DNA of 64,000 bases, from the NCBI RefSeq assembly GCF_932526225.1, contig NC_064034.1, positions 9,487,387 through 9,551,386 on the forward strand, written 5' to 3'. Origin of the DNA: Nematostella vectensis. Its lineage: Eukaryota > Cnidaria > Anthozoa > Actiniaria > Edwardsiidae. Made by a program: the position numbers and the translations under genes. Positions within the stretch are counted from its first letter, which is position 1. Each line of letters begins with the position of its first letter. The notes beneath the pieces were generated by a model that was given only the letters and a program-made list of their open reading frames with translations, did no database searches and was not told the DNA's origin. This document shows, one piece after another, positions 12,301 through 23,400 of the stretch.

Positions 12301-15300
12301 CTTAATAGAGATCAAAATTGGCTGAAAACACACCATTAAAGCAAATACCAGAAAGCTTAATAGAGATCAAAATTGGCAAATACAGTATATTTATTAGCCT
12401 TTTGTTATAAAAAAAGAAAAACAAGGGAGGATTAGATTAGAGGTTTTGAATTGACGAAGTTCGCCTATGTGTTTGCGTTTGTGTTTAAAGCTTACACAAC
12501 CATGATACACACAAAGGGGATTTTATCCTTTTGACCAACAACTGGGAAAGAATTGTTAAATAAAGAGTTACAACAGCACAAGGTTAGGTATTTTTGTGTT
12601 TATCATTGGGGTTAGGGTGCATGAAAAAGGTTTGCCCAATACCCCAAGAAAGATACCTTCAATGTCGTCGTCAGTGGAACCCTTGACACGCCTCTTGGGA
12701 CACATGGGTATGCAGTTGGCTTGACACATCACATGGCAGCACATCCCACAGACTTTTGCAAAACACACACAAAAAATGTTATACCCACGAGACAAATTGG
12801 GAAATCAAGGTAATTAAACTATAAAAACTTATAAAAAGTGCTTTTATGTGTTTTTTATTAATATAATGAACTATTATAATGGCGATTATTGTCAGGTGAA
12901 ATATAGAAATGCCATGGTATTGGTGTTAAGGTGTCAAGTGACTATTGAAAATGTGATGGCATTGGTGTTTAGGTGTAATAATTATAATAGTCTTATTCAT
13001 ACTAGAAAAAAAACATACATTTCAAGGAATAATGTGATGGCATTGGTGTTAAGGTGTCAGGTGACTATTATCTGAAAAGAGGTTGGTATTTGTATTAAGG
13101 TGTCAATTAACTTGCAGTAGTTACCTGAGCACTGTAGCCCTTGATGGTAGAGACCCCATAAGCACTTGTAGCATTTGTCACACCATTGTAATGTGTTAAA
13201 AGTCTTAACAACATACTCATGATCGCCTAATGATCCTACACCAAAACCAGAAAATATAACTTGTTCAATAAAGATTTTGCTGTATGTATAGCTCATAAAG
13301 TTAGAATGGTAAAGTTGTCCATTTCTGTCATTCAAACCCCCTTTAACTGATTTCCCCTTACATTCTTGAATGGGCTCCCTTATTTATAATACAAAATACT
13401 CTTCACCATTTATAGGCTTTGTGGATTTCTCTTTTTTGAATAAGTTCAGGGAATTTGGCTTTAGCTGGGCACTCTCATCAGCATGGATTTTCCTCCTTTC
13501 CTCTTTGGACAAAAGTATGTCAGTATAATCAGTCAATCCTTTTACCTTGTGCTGCTAGTTGGAAATCACGAAAATTGCTAGGCTCCCTCTAAAAAAAAGG
13601 AGGCATTATGACAATTAATGGAGGTGAGGTGTGTATCTATTAAGAAGATTATATAAAAGCAATAAAATTGTTTACCTTAGGTGAACTTCCAGTAAATAAT
13701 TCATTAATGGCATGCAGGAGTGAAAGCTGTTGGGAGCTGTCATTGATACCAAGCTCAGAAAGACTTGCTTCATTCATGGACTTGAGTTTTGAGCCATCAA
13801 TTTCAGCATCACGAAAGAGCTCAGCAAATGTGTAAAAATGGGTAACAGCTAGCCAACTCATCACATCTTCAACAGCCCATTCCTCAACAGACTGTTAAAA
13901 ATAAGCATAACAATTATAATACTGCAACAAGGGAGAGTTCTACAACACTGTGTATTATGTCTTTGATATTCTGATGAATTTTACTAATTTTACTAAGCAC
14001 AGCATTTTTTAAGGCCTAGTTTAAACTTAGTACTTTCCATGAGCCGTATTCAATGCAAATTACTGCAAATGAGCCAGATGCATTGTTTTGTCTTCATTTG
14101 CATGCATTTGCATTGAATACAGCTCATGGAAAGTATGACGTCTGTTCAGGGCCTAACTAACAATAATTGCTTATTGTTTGAGTATCAATAACTAAGCTTG
14201 TCTGTGACTGGTTATGTTGTTTGGTTATCTAACAAATCTTACAGTGTCTGTGATTGGTTAAGTTGACTGATTGTCTAAGTTGATGTTGTCTAATTGGATA
14301 TACTACTATGTCTGTGATTGGTTGTGTTGGGTGATTGTCTATACTAAGCTTGTCTGTATTTCTTTAACTTACAGACACTAGATGTACATAATAATCATCT
14401 TCTTCATGCTTTTTCTTCTCACAAGTAAATTTCCCCAGGTTGTGGGTGCATTGAAGATGGCATGACACTTCACATTCTATGGAGGAACAAAATATGTAGT
14501 CAACATGACTTGAAAAAATAAAGATGGGATACCATACTGAATCAAATAAGAAAGCTTTACTAATTTCTCAGGTCTTAAGGGGTTTCTTATTTGAGAGAAG
14601 GCACTTATTGGTGAGGGGGCGCTATTTCATTTTGGCAGAAAATACCAGCTTTTGAATTGATTGAGAATAGAACTTTATTTGCAATAAACTCAAATGACAA
14701 TGACAATGTTGTTAGACGTAATATGGTACATTATTATGTATGGTATGGTTATCATTGTTTATAAATCATTGACAATACTGTATTATCAAAATTGGTAGCT
14801 GTATTCTCTAGTGTGATCGTCTGTACAGCCTGATTACAGTTAGGACAGAAAGTCTGTGTTCCACTAGAAAAGGGCATACAGTAGGGATGAATGTTTCTTT
14901 AAAGGTCCTGCAGACAACCTACATCAAACAAATTCCATTATCACCAAATTGGTGTTAAAAACCTATAGGGTAAACTTACTTTGGCTGTATATTTAGCCAA
15001 GTAATTTAGGCACTTTAGGTTCACTTTAGGTTAAAACAGGTACCAAGACCCTGTTATCAGTTTTCTTCACAAGATTTTCTGTTATATTATAAAAAAATGA
15101 AATAAAGGTGGACACTAAAACACAGAAGAGCAGGTCGTAGAGCATGATTCTTGTACCTGAACACTTGAAGAATTCTGTTTTGGATCCCCACACATAAGAT
15201 TCACCTAAAAAAAATATTATTATTAGGGAGTGTTTATTAATTACGACGGGGGGGGGGGGGGGAAGGAAGCTCAAAACGCCTTAAAATTTCAGAGCCCCCC

Positions 15301-16853
15301 TTTCATTGTAAATATTTTTTTTGGTGCCCCCCCCCCCCACACCCTTATAGAACCCCAAAATTTTCTTTATTTTTCCCTTAGAGGACCTTTTTTTTCAGAG
15401 CCCCCCCTTTTGGTGGTTTAAAATTTTCGGAGCCACCCTCAATATCTTTCTTCCCCCTTCTTTGTGTATTTAATAAACACTATATATATAATTTTACTAT
15501 TATACATACACTACTTGAGAAATAAAATAGTAAAGCACTTTACTGTATATTGTGTTAAGTGGACTTACAGTTGATGCATAAGACTGGCCTTATCACACAT
15601 TTCTTGACCAGTGAGTGACCCCCGCTTGTGACTGGATGGAAAACAATAATAAACCAGGCACCATCAATAATTTCATTTATGCCATATAAACCATCATATC
15701 TACTCAGAGGCACATAACACATGGTCCAATAATAAAATAATAACAAAAATAATAATTAATCATAATAATATAATAATGATATTAATCTAGTAGAATTTTC
15801 ATAGTACATAGTACATAATAATAAAACATGGTCTCATTATCGTCCCAGACACCAAGGAAATAATATGTTGAAAAGAGAGTAAATTATCATAAATAAAGTT
15901 TACTTGAACTACGACGTTGAAAAACTCAGGAATGAGCTATCAATGGGTTGCGGTCTAAATAAATTTACTCAGACATTTCAGATGTGTTAGCCCCAAGTAT
16001 TTATTAAAGGGAATAATGAGAACAAACAAAAGCATCCCTGCTATTGAGTGTAAAAGTTTTACTATACATACTTTGTACTTAATCCATGTTTTCACATTAT
16101 AAATTATTCTGCCTGTCGAGTTATTATTTTTTCGAAACCACCATAATACTGTACTTAGACTAATAATGGAGCTGACAACTATGGAATGCAAGATTACACC
16201 CAGAGAATATCACATTGTAATAATTTAAATGGAAATTGACCAAAATCTGGAATCCGGTTCTGTAGCGGATAACATCAAGAAAAGTATAACTAAAGTAAAA
16301 CCATGAATATAGGGCTTAAAAATCATTCATGCTGTGTTTGTATATTTCACCCCCGGAAATAAAATGAGAGGATCATTGCCAACAATGCAAAAACTGAAGC
16401 AAAGATAAGACTATCGTTTCACGGGATTTGATCGGATGGATCTTGTAGATAAATATGCACAGCCATTATTTAGTTATGAAACAAAACTTTAATGGCGGTC
16501 TTAGAGAGTTCGAAAGAACTTTCACAAAGAACAATCGATAGTCCTCGCGCCTATCAATCATAACAGAGGGGGTGTTCAGTCGTACCTTTAGTTTGGGGAT
16601 TTTTCGGGGGTCTGGGCGGTGGAACGTCTGGCACTATCTCGGGCAGCTCGTTCACATCCCCAATATACTGGCAGTACGTCCCAGGAAACTCCCCGTACTG
16701 CCCTGTCCTGTTATTACGGCCGACAAGCCAACCTTCGGCACTCTCGAAGGGTTTAGCAACAACCAAGAAATCTCCTGTTGCAAGCGGGATTTCTTTGTCA
16801 TCTGCTGGAACGTATGCGTAGCTGGCCTGGAATTTAGCCCAACCAGAGTCCAT
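302..16853 (-). CDS. PIK3R: PI3-kinase regulatory subunit (p85-like), SH3-C1-SAM-C1-RhoGAP-nSH2-iSH2-cSH2
   Basis: Class IA PI3K adaptor that would hold and target p110 and recruit it to phosphotyrosine proteins at the membrane. Exons on the minus strand: 16586-16853, 15569-15631, 15157-15204, 14373-14476, 13676-13891, 13546-13588, 13125-13226, 12657-12752, 12012-12188, 11275-11415, 11026-11125, 10713-10808, 10316-10413, 9883-10000, 9227-9322, 8784-8964, 8069-8209, 7691-7809, 5921-6097, 5664-5720, 5531-5593, 5138-5233, 302-509. They total 2808 nt (935 aa plus TAG) with all phases consistent. SH3 is about residues 6-72; C1a starts at His95; SAM 163-228; C1b about 250-297; RhoGAP 314-485; nSH2 about 550-648 (WYWG, IVRDS); iSH2 coiled coil 650-813; cSH2 about 827-925 (MIRES). 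Both C1 domains have the full His/Cys zinc ligand spacing. The RhoGAP arginine-finger position is Leu355. Vertebrate p85 lacks the C1 and SAM domains. Confidence 0.95.
595..5045. repeat. 30-bp G-rich minisatellite, about 147 copies, filling the last PIK3R-like intron
   Basis: The unit is 30 bp, GGGGAAGAGGGTGGGGACGG plus a GTCCAATAAA-type tail on the plus strand, with variants at a few positions (TTC/TCC, AATAAAG/AATGAAG/AAAAAAG). Each consensus unit has four G-runs separated by loops of 4, 1 and 2 bases, a canonical G-quadruplex motif on the PIK3R template strand. The unit length is a multiple of three and has no stop in several frames, which explains long Pro/Ser-rich open frames that are not genes. 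It lies between cSH2 exons 5138-5233 and 302-509. A block of about 1,888 bp is repeated: 1446-3320 and 3334-5000 show the same order of variants. Confidence 0.97.
6098..7690. other. Large PIK3R-like intron with degenerate interspersed repeat
   Basis: No exon or intact element is visible. At 6340-6480 there are scattered copies of AATCCCGTTCCCG-like sequence, also seen near 6135, suggesting a decayed interspersed repeat. The remainder is AT-rich with no long meaningful open frame. Confidence 0.5.
8395..8500. mobile_element. Foldback MITE with 9-bp target-site duplication
   Basis: A 106-bp hairpin with arms of about 43 bp (8399-8441 and 8454-8496, beginning CTCGGGGACCCAGGG) that differ at about five positions, around a short loop rich in CG. 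It is flanked by the direct repeat AGTGCTTAC (8386-8394 and 8501-8509). A 9-bp duplication suggests a Mutator-like origin. It lies in a PIK3R-like intron. Confidence 0.85.
10480..10602. mobile_element. Palindromic MITE, family B, copy 1
   Basis: An inverted repeat with arms containing TCTTTAATAAGACTTCTTCA and its complement, and ends ACCAGAAACTGG / CCAGTTTTTGGTGTATT. It is the diverged partner of the copy at 50248-50375 and lies in a PIK3R-like intron. Confidence 0.85.
11809..11974. mobile_element. Small inverted-repeat element with poly-G tract
   Basis: Ends are GCCTGTAGCCAGGATTTTGA on the left, followed by a 15-base G run at 11831-11845, and CCTGGCTACAGGC on the right. The ends resemble the element at 49761-50122. 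I could not define a clean target-site duplication. Confidence 0.6.
12657..13226 (-). other. PIK3R: PIK3R-like exons 7-8: second C1 zinc finger
   Basis: Exons 13125-13226 and 12657-12752 encode HEYVVKTFNTLQWCDKC and, after the splice, CSVCGMCCHVMCQANC. Ligand spacing is H-x12-C-x2-C-x13-C-x2-C-x4-H-x2-C-x7-C, a complete C1 domain just before the RhoGAP domain. The 370-bp intron between them holds about four degenerate copies of a 35-40-bp repeat around 12900-13110 (core GGTGTTAAGGTGTCA). Confidence 0.9.
13676..13891 (-). other. PIK3R: PIK3R-like exon 5: SAM domain
   Basis: A 72-codon exon starting SVEEWAVEDVMSWL and ending in LLHAINELFTG has the SAM five-helix pattern (W..EDV..WL, then LGI, then a long C-terminal helix). 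SAM domains mediate homo- or hetero-oligomerisation. It sits between the two C1 domains. The assignment rests on motif recognition by eye. Confidence 0.85.
14013..14153. mobile_element. Foldback MITE, family A, TAA target-site duplication
   Basis: A 141-bp element with terminal inverted repeats (GGCCTAGTTTAAAC at the left, GTCTGTTCAGGGCC at the right) and a near-perfect inner palindrome from 14031 to 14135 (TACTTTCCATGAGC and its complement). It is flanked on both sides by TAA. A 3-bp TAA duplication is typical of PIF/Harbinger-derived MITEs. It lies in the PIK3R-like intron between exons 4 and 5. Confidence 0.8.
14373..15631 (-). other. PIK3R: PIK3R-like exons 2-4: first C1 zinc finger
   Basis: Three small exons (15569-15631, 15157-15204, 14373-14476) together encode one C1 domain. 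It reads His, 12 residues, Cys-x2-Cys, 13 residues, Cys-x2-Cys, 4 residues, His-x2-Cys, 7 residues, Cys, the exact C1 ligand pattern. C1 domains bind diacylglycerol or phorbol ester, or serve as protein-binding folds. The domain only appears after splicing, so single-frame searches would miss it. Confidence 0.9.
16586..16853 (-). other. PIK3R: PIK3R-like exon 1: start codon and SH3 domain
   Basis: First coding exon. The ATG at 16853 begins MDSGWAKFQASYAYVP, followed by an SH3 domain with the EGWLVGRN and GEFPGTYCQYI segments and a proline-rich tail (VPPPRPP) typical of the region after the p85 SH3. The donor is CTAAAG followed by gtacga; the exon ends in phase 1 and joins exon 2 at 15631 in frame. 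No earlier in-frame ATG is needed to complete the SH3 domain. Confidence 0.93.
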
Positions 16854-17000
16854 GGCTAATACATATGAGAAGAGGGGCGACTATGAATGTTTGTGAGCTT
16901 CTCATGTCTGTTCAGCTCTGAGGAGGAAGTGCTCCGCCATTTTTGACCTTCTGAGCCCCGTGACGTCATGAGTGTGGGACCACAATATAAGGCCAGCGGT
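16854..17000 (-). promoter_or_regulatory. PIK3R-like promoter with CRE and YY1-type motifs
   Basis: Immediately upstream of the start codon lies a perfect palindromic cAMP-response element TGACGTCA (16961-16968) and CCGCCATTTT (16934-16943), which on the gene strand reads AAAATGGCGG, the YY1-type motif common near metazoan transcription starts. Both are within about 115 bp of the ATG. There is no obvious TATA box. The motif matches are direct; their function is inference. Confidence 0.55.
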
Positions 17001-20000
17001 TAAAGCTACACTTCAGGATGCGTACATTTTTTTTTTTTTTTTTCTTTTGGGGGGGGGGGGGGGGGGGTAGTGGGTACTTCCAAAATAAGGGAGAAAACAA
17101 GGGGACGACAGGCAAAGGTTGACACCTTCGGAACCGAAAAATGTCTGTAAAAGAGTAACAAACTTGAAAAGGTGTCCGAGTGCCCACGTGCATAGGGCTG
17201 TATGTACTAAAGCTAGGTTTCTCTATAAGGGTTATTTTCATGATCCGTGAACGGTCTTTTTCGTTTATCGTGAATCGTGAAAAGGACACATTAAAAACTG
17301 TGATCTATAATTACTACCTTCGCCGTGATTCGTGAATGGCGAAATTTGATCAGCGTGAATCGTGATCTGATTCCCGAGTGATGATTGATTCTTTTCGTCA
17401 GTTAGGTTTATCGTGAAAAGTGATTTCCGATTTTTGGAAACTCGTGAAACTGTGCAGAACCCCCCCCCCCCCCCCCTCCTTACCGCCCCTGGTATATAGC
17501 CTCAGTACGGTCTTTCTTTGGAGTCTATGGAGTTTCAGAGGGAACACACAGCGAGCGCCCCCTAGGGAATACAACCATAAAACAGACTGGAGTGATAGTC
17601 AGCAAAATCAATTTTAACCCTAAGGGATAGCACATTGAGTGTGGTCGAAGCAATTTCTAAGAGATAGCACTGGAACCACAGTTTCAGTTTTCTAGAATTT
17701 TGTTCCTTAAGACACTACCATGAAGAACATCCAAATTGTGAAGATGTTTAAGTCCGATTGATGATTCATCTCTAAAATATATCGTAGAATCGTTGAACAC
17801 TTTGGGTCTTATACAAAATCACAGCAAACAACTCGTGTAAGACATTGCTTGTGCGAGAGAATGAAACATTTGTGAGTGGGCTAGGGTGTGTTCAAGTTTA
17901 TCTACTGTGCTGTCCATACAAATACCGAAACACTAGGAAATTGTGTTTTAACCATGTTGCCCAAGCACACAAAGCGCGCAAGGTATCATGGGAATTTTCT
18001 TGTCGGTATCCCCTGGTGGCTTCTAGCCACTGTTGTGTGAATATGGTGCTTACCCTTTCAAATCCCAAATCTCATTAACCGTAGATGCGTCGAGCTTTTA
18101 GGGAATGGACTTTGAGATTGAGACAAATCACCAGGCAAATGACCCAGAATTTTTCTTGAGGGGGGTGGGGGGGACGAAATCCGAAAAAAGGGACCTCATT
18201 TTTCGGGGAGGGGGGGGGGGGGTTGAGTTTTCTGATAATCTGACCACTCCCGAAACAAAAAGGGATTTCTTAATGCCTTTTGCAGTATCTCCACGGGACC
18301 TATATTGTCGGATTTGGCTACAAATAAAGTCTGGCTTATGGATTAATGACAGACCAAAGTGAGCTTATGCTTTATAGTTTTGTCTACGAATAGCACGTCT
18401 TATATTGAGAACCGAAAATGGACTTTCGGCGGGGGGGGGGGGGGGGGTTGCGTTCGCACCCCCCTGGGTACGGGCCTGATCACCAGCGTATAGTTTAAAA
18501 CATTTTTCTTGTGTACATAAAGAAAAGGATAAAATACACTGGTCTGACTAACTTCATGCTCAGACAGGGGGAGATCTGTTACAGTGTGGTGCTTGTTCAA
18601 GACGTATTTGGCCAATCTCAGAGATAACCAACAAAACTTTAGTAAATCAAAATTCTTTATTATTTATTATGCTGAGAATCGGTGTATCATTGTAGCCCGC
18701 ATCAGTGCTTCCTGGGTAACAGTGAATAAGCAAATAACATTAAATAAGATACAAATCCAGGTTTCAAAAGCTGTAGAATTCTTGTTTATGTTCTTATGAA
18801 CATTCGCACGGCTTTCACGTACAAGGTTTCAGCCGTTTATACGCTACCCATGAACCACCGCGGGTTACGACACATGGATTCTCGAGTGCAACCTTTTATG
18901 AAATAGGTGTCACACGCTTGGTAGGCTCTCACGGTCTAGGGGCGGGGCATCTGACAGCCCTTCTGTTACACAGATCAACTTTGTGCTTTATAAATCCCTC
19001 TGGTAATTTTTAAATTAAAGTAAATTAATTAAAGTAAATTAATTAAAGTAACAAATTAAAACAAACAAACTCAATATAAAATACAAATAAGCTAGACGAG
19101 GCGGGCATAGGTAACAAAATTACCCCATAACATGAGCCAAAGTCAAATATTAATTTGGGCGGGCAAAATTACTTTCTGGTAATTAACAATATTAAGTAAT
19201 AAATTATAATAAATAGATTTATAAAAGATACAAAAAGGTAAAAGAGGCATAGCTAAATAAATTCTTTCCATAAAATCGAGCCAAAATTAATGGATATTAG
19301 TTCGGGTGGGGCAAACTTAGCCATAACACAAAGACAAGTCGCGCTTGTTGAATAACAAATTAGCAAAATGCATCAGTTATCGGTACCAAAAGAAAAGGGA
19401 ATAAATAAGGATAAACAAGAAACTGTCTGGTGATAGAAACAAGCTGAATGACTACCGTAAATTGCTCCAAACAAAACAATTTGTTAATATTAAATGCTCA
19501 TGCGGGTAGTTTATCAGTTGTCGTTAAGGAAGGCCAATCACGCCGCCATTTTATGCTCCGCTCAATGGCGAGTCACTCAAAAAATCTTAAGCAAGTGACC
19601 AAAATATTTTTTATCAAATATAGTCAATAACATGTTAGACTTCATTCGCAGATTGTTATTTTGAAGTTTCCTTGCGAATAAAACGTGGTAATTTCAATGA
19701 TAATCAATAACAAATGAGTGGGTGATCGACATTCTTTAATTCTCTGGTAATGTTGACCCCCTTCGTCAACGGGTCTGTAAAGTGCGTCACGCTTAGTGCG
19801 AGAGTTGTCTCTTCGGAGAGGTTCTTATTCACCGAAACAGGCGCCAGAACGCCTTGGCGTGTTGTTATTATACTAACAGGCGCAGGAGCTTCCCAAATTC
19901 ATATTAGTTGTACAGCAGCACGTTCAAGGCTCTAAATCTATGGTAAATTGAAGGCGTAAATAAAAGGTTAATCGTCAATGATAACCGTCACGAATATAGA

Positions 20001-20080
20001 AATTGCATCCTTGTGTCACTAATGTGGGTTGTAGCACCAATTACATACCATCATGAAATAAAAAAGATTGCAACATCAAG
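17001..20080. other. Intergenic region between PIK3R-like and NB-ARC/TPR genes
   Basis: No gene is recognised. It contains four long G or C runs (17049-17067, 17460-17476, 18210-18222, 18431-18447), degenerate CGTGAATCGTGA-like repeats at 17230-17450, short ATTAAAGTAAATT tandem repeats at 19010-19050, and an old interspersed repeat at 18683-18920 also found at 32930-33175. It looks like accumulated transposon debris. Confidence 0.6.
18683..18920. mobile_element. Interspersed repeat family C, copy 1
   Basis: The left part (GTATCATTGTAGCCCGCA, CCTGGGTAAC) and right part (ACCCATGAACCACCGCGGG, GATTCTCGAGTGCAAC, AATAGGTGT) match the same order of blocks at 32930-33175. The two ends are partial inverted complements, so this is probably an old MITE. 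Confidence 0.6.
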
Positions 20081-20084
20081 CACG

Positions 20085-20395
20085 CAACGGTAGTCAATAG
20101 CAAGTCATGGCAGTCCACGGTAGCCAATGGCAAGTCATGGCAGTCCACGGTAGCCAATGGCAAGTCATGACTGCCATACTCAAATTATGGAAAGCCATGG
20201 CACCCAATGGCGGTGTATAACAGGTTATGGCAATACTTTAGTGGACCATGGCAAGCCACGGCAAATCATGGCACACCATGGCAGTGTATGGTAATACAAT
20301 GCCATGGCGTGCCATATTTAAAGTATGGCAATCCATGGCACGTCATGGTAATGTATAGCAGGTTATGGCAATACTTTGGTGGACATCGAGAGATC
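20085..20395. repeat. CATGG-rich degenerate tandem repeat downstream of NB-ARC/TPR gene
   Basis: Units of about 30 bp (CCACGGTAGCCAATGGCAAG then TCATGGCAGT) at the left grade into a more complex pattern, with a 138-bp repeat of GGTTATGGCAATACTTT at about 20223 and 20361. It lies directly 3' of the stop codon of the minus-strand gene, so it may be in its 3' UTR. Confidence 0.8.
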
Positions 20396-20418
20396 AATTG
20401 ATTTTAATGGTTTCCCAT

Positions 20419-23400
20419 TCATCCTTTACCAAGTCTACTTTTTAAGAAGGCATGGCTTCTAGTCACCCAGTAGTGTTCGGGGTGAAATCCCTTTTTCTGC
20501 CATTCAGCTAAACACTCTTTAAGCATCCGTTCTCCTTCCACCTTCTCCCCAGTCTCAACCATCGCCTCGGCCATTAATGCACGGGGGTGATACGCGCCTG
20601 GGCTGATACTCGTCCCAGACCTCTCGTCTTCTCTTATCACATCATGGAGAATCATCTTCGCCGTTTGAAACTCCTTCATCGCAAGATATACATCAGCCAA
20701 CCACGTGGCAACACGTGGCCAAGCACAGTGCCCAGAACTGCGATAAATTTCAAGCGCAAAGGCGCAGTGCGCACGCGCTAGTTCCAGGTCACCGGAGTGG
20801 CGCAGTGCTATGGCGTAAGTCATGAGTGTTCCAGTGTAAAACTTGTGTTTTCTGCTGTACAGTCGTTCGTAGATTTCAAGCGCTTTTTCGTGGAACGCTT
20901 TGGAATTCTCAAGGTATTCTGAGGCCCGTGACGTCATTCCCTCCGTGTGAATGAGGCTTAAGAACCAACGGAGGTACACTTTAGCAGTGTAGTTCATAAC
21001 CTGAAGAACAAACAGATAAACCTTGCTTTCGATAAAGGGAAAGTACTTTGGCTTAATTAATTTACATTCTATTCTCCCAGCAACACCAAAACGGCTGCGC
21101 AGGAGACTAATTATATTTCTAATGACTCAGAAGGGCCAGTCAATATTTTGGAACAATTATCTCTCACACAGGATAAGAGGGTTGATGCGTGAATGGAGTC
21201 ACACTGTACAACTAACCTGCGCATGAATGGCGCCTCGTGATTGGCTGTCGAGTGCCTCCACAAGGTCACGTGCTTTGCACAGAGCCTCCAGGGCCTCCTC
21301 GTTTTTCCAGGCGTCGTGAAGGATGATACCAAGGTTACAGAGCCTCTCGATGACTTCAGTGTGGGTCTTGCCGTACACCTAAGCAAATAGCGCTGTGTTT
21401 TAGAATTTTGTGTGTTGCGATGAAGGCGAGAGTGCCTCGTAGGGTTGTTATATTTATCCGCGAAAGGCCAGAGTAAGTGGAAATTGGTTATTGCGATTTT
21501 CAAAATTCTGCGAGCCGTCGTCAATAATTTGCTACTACTTAAATTTCAGTACTGGCCAATGAAAACGCTTCAGGGATTTTAATTGACGGATGCCAGAAGG
21601 CGATTCAGCTGTTGGAAATTGTCGGCAAGAGTATAATGAAACTCGATGTACCCCGCCCCCCCCCCCCTCCCCATGTCTCCGCGTCCTAAGCGTCATCGAT
21701 GTAGTGGGAGATGTAGTTCCAGATCGGTTCACAGGAGAAAATTGCTCATGATAGTTCTCATCACTAGATGATCACTCGCTGGTGCAGTGAGGGTACACCA
21801 CGAGTTGCTGGTACTAGATAATCACTCGCTGGTGCAGTGAGGGTACACCACGAGTTGCTGGTACTAGATAATCACTCGCTGGTGCAGTGAGGGTACACCA
21901 CGAGTTGCTGGTACTAGATAATCACTTGCTTGTGCAGTGAGGGTACACCACGAGTTGCTGGTACTAGATAATCACTTGCTGGTGCAGTGAGGGTACACCA
22001 CGAGTTGCTGGTACTAGATAATCACTCGCTGGTGCAGTGAGGGTACACCACGAGTTGCTGGTACTAGATAATCACTCGCTGGTGCAGTGAAGGTACACCA
22101 CGAGTTGCTGGTACTAGATAACCACTCGCTGGTGCAGTGAGGGTACACCACGAGTTGCTGGTACTAGATAATCACTCGCTGGTGCAGTTAGAGTAGCCAC
22201 GAGTTGCTGATCACTTACCTCACTGGTGACCTCCACGCTCATCTCCATGTACGCTTGGGCGAGGTCCAACTGGAACATTTCACGGTAGGTCCAGCCAAGC
22301 ACGTTTAAGATATGGGACCTTTCCTTCATCCACTCCGACCCTGGAATGACCATCGATCGCGTTTGTTAGCTCACAAAAGTTGAAAACCACATCGTACACA
22401 AAGAGTGTAAAGAGTGTTTCATTCTTGGTTATACAATCAGTAATGGTATACTTGCCTTTAGGTCGCTCGGCTATACTGTTAGCTCCGAAATGACATTCTC
22501 ACCTCTAAGAAGCTGGGTTTTTGTGCCGTCAGTAATGGCAATTTACCTTTGCAGCTCGGTTGTATTGTTTGCCTCCTCAATAAAGTTTTTGTGCCGTCAG
22601 CAATGGCAATCTTAGCTACAGAATGCAGCTCGGTTGTAGTGTCAGCCTCCTTAAATGAGTGCTATTATCGTCAATAAGGGTAATCTTAGCCTCCTCATAA
22701 AATGGTGTGCCGTCAGTGGCATGCATACCTTTATGTAACTCGGCTATGGTGTTAGCCTCCTCAAGCACAGGAGTAACCTTGTCAAGACGCCCTGCCTCTC
22801 GGTAAGTGTAACCCAGGTCCCCTAGGAGTCTGCAAGCCGTGAGTGACCTGAGCCCTAGTTGCCTCATGACATCATGCGCATGCTCCAATATCTGCACCCG
22901 CTGAGTGTCTGTTGCGCCTGCGACGTGCACTAGACTGTCAGCGAAGTAGACGGAGCTTAAGACAAATGTCTCCGTGTCCTCGTATTCGGAGCGGTTTAGG
23001 GCTGTACTTATACACGCTTGCAGATGGGGGCTTAGTAGGATACGAATGGAGACGCCATACTCGTCCAAGCTGACCTTGTATCTGCACAGAAAATCCCGTT
23101 TTGGGATTAATTCAAAATGGCAGGATATGGCACCTAGGTAGAACCGAGCGCGTGTGTTTGCGTGAAAAACAACAATTGGATTTTAACAGGGATCAAATAT
23201 TTTTTTTGATTTTTGGTCTCTGTCTTCTATAAAATTTTATTTTATTTTATTTCATCGATAACAATTATTGTTCTAAATCATAAGCACAAATGTATCATTG
23301 ATTGTCTGAGATTTTTGTCCGCGGCCTCCAAGAGCTAGACTCGTGTATCGTAGTGCTGTTTGTAGACAAGCAGAATTGTTGTTTCTTACCTTTGATAGCA

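Noticed and set aside
19750..19935. Plus-strand frame in the intergenic region
   Set aside because: Short, no motif, and no neighbouring exon in phase.
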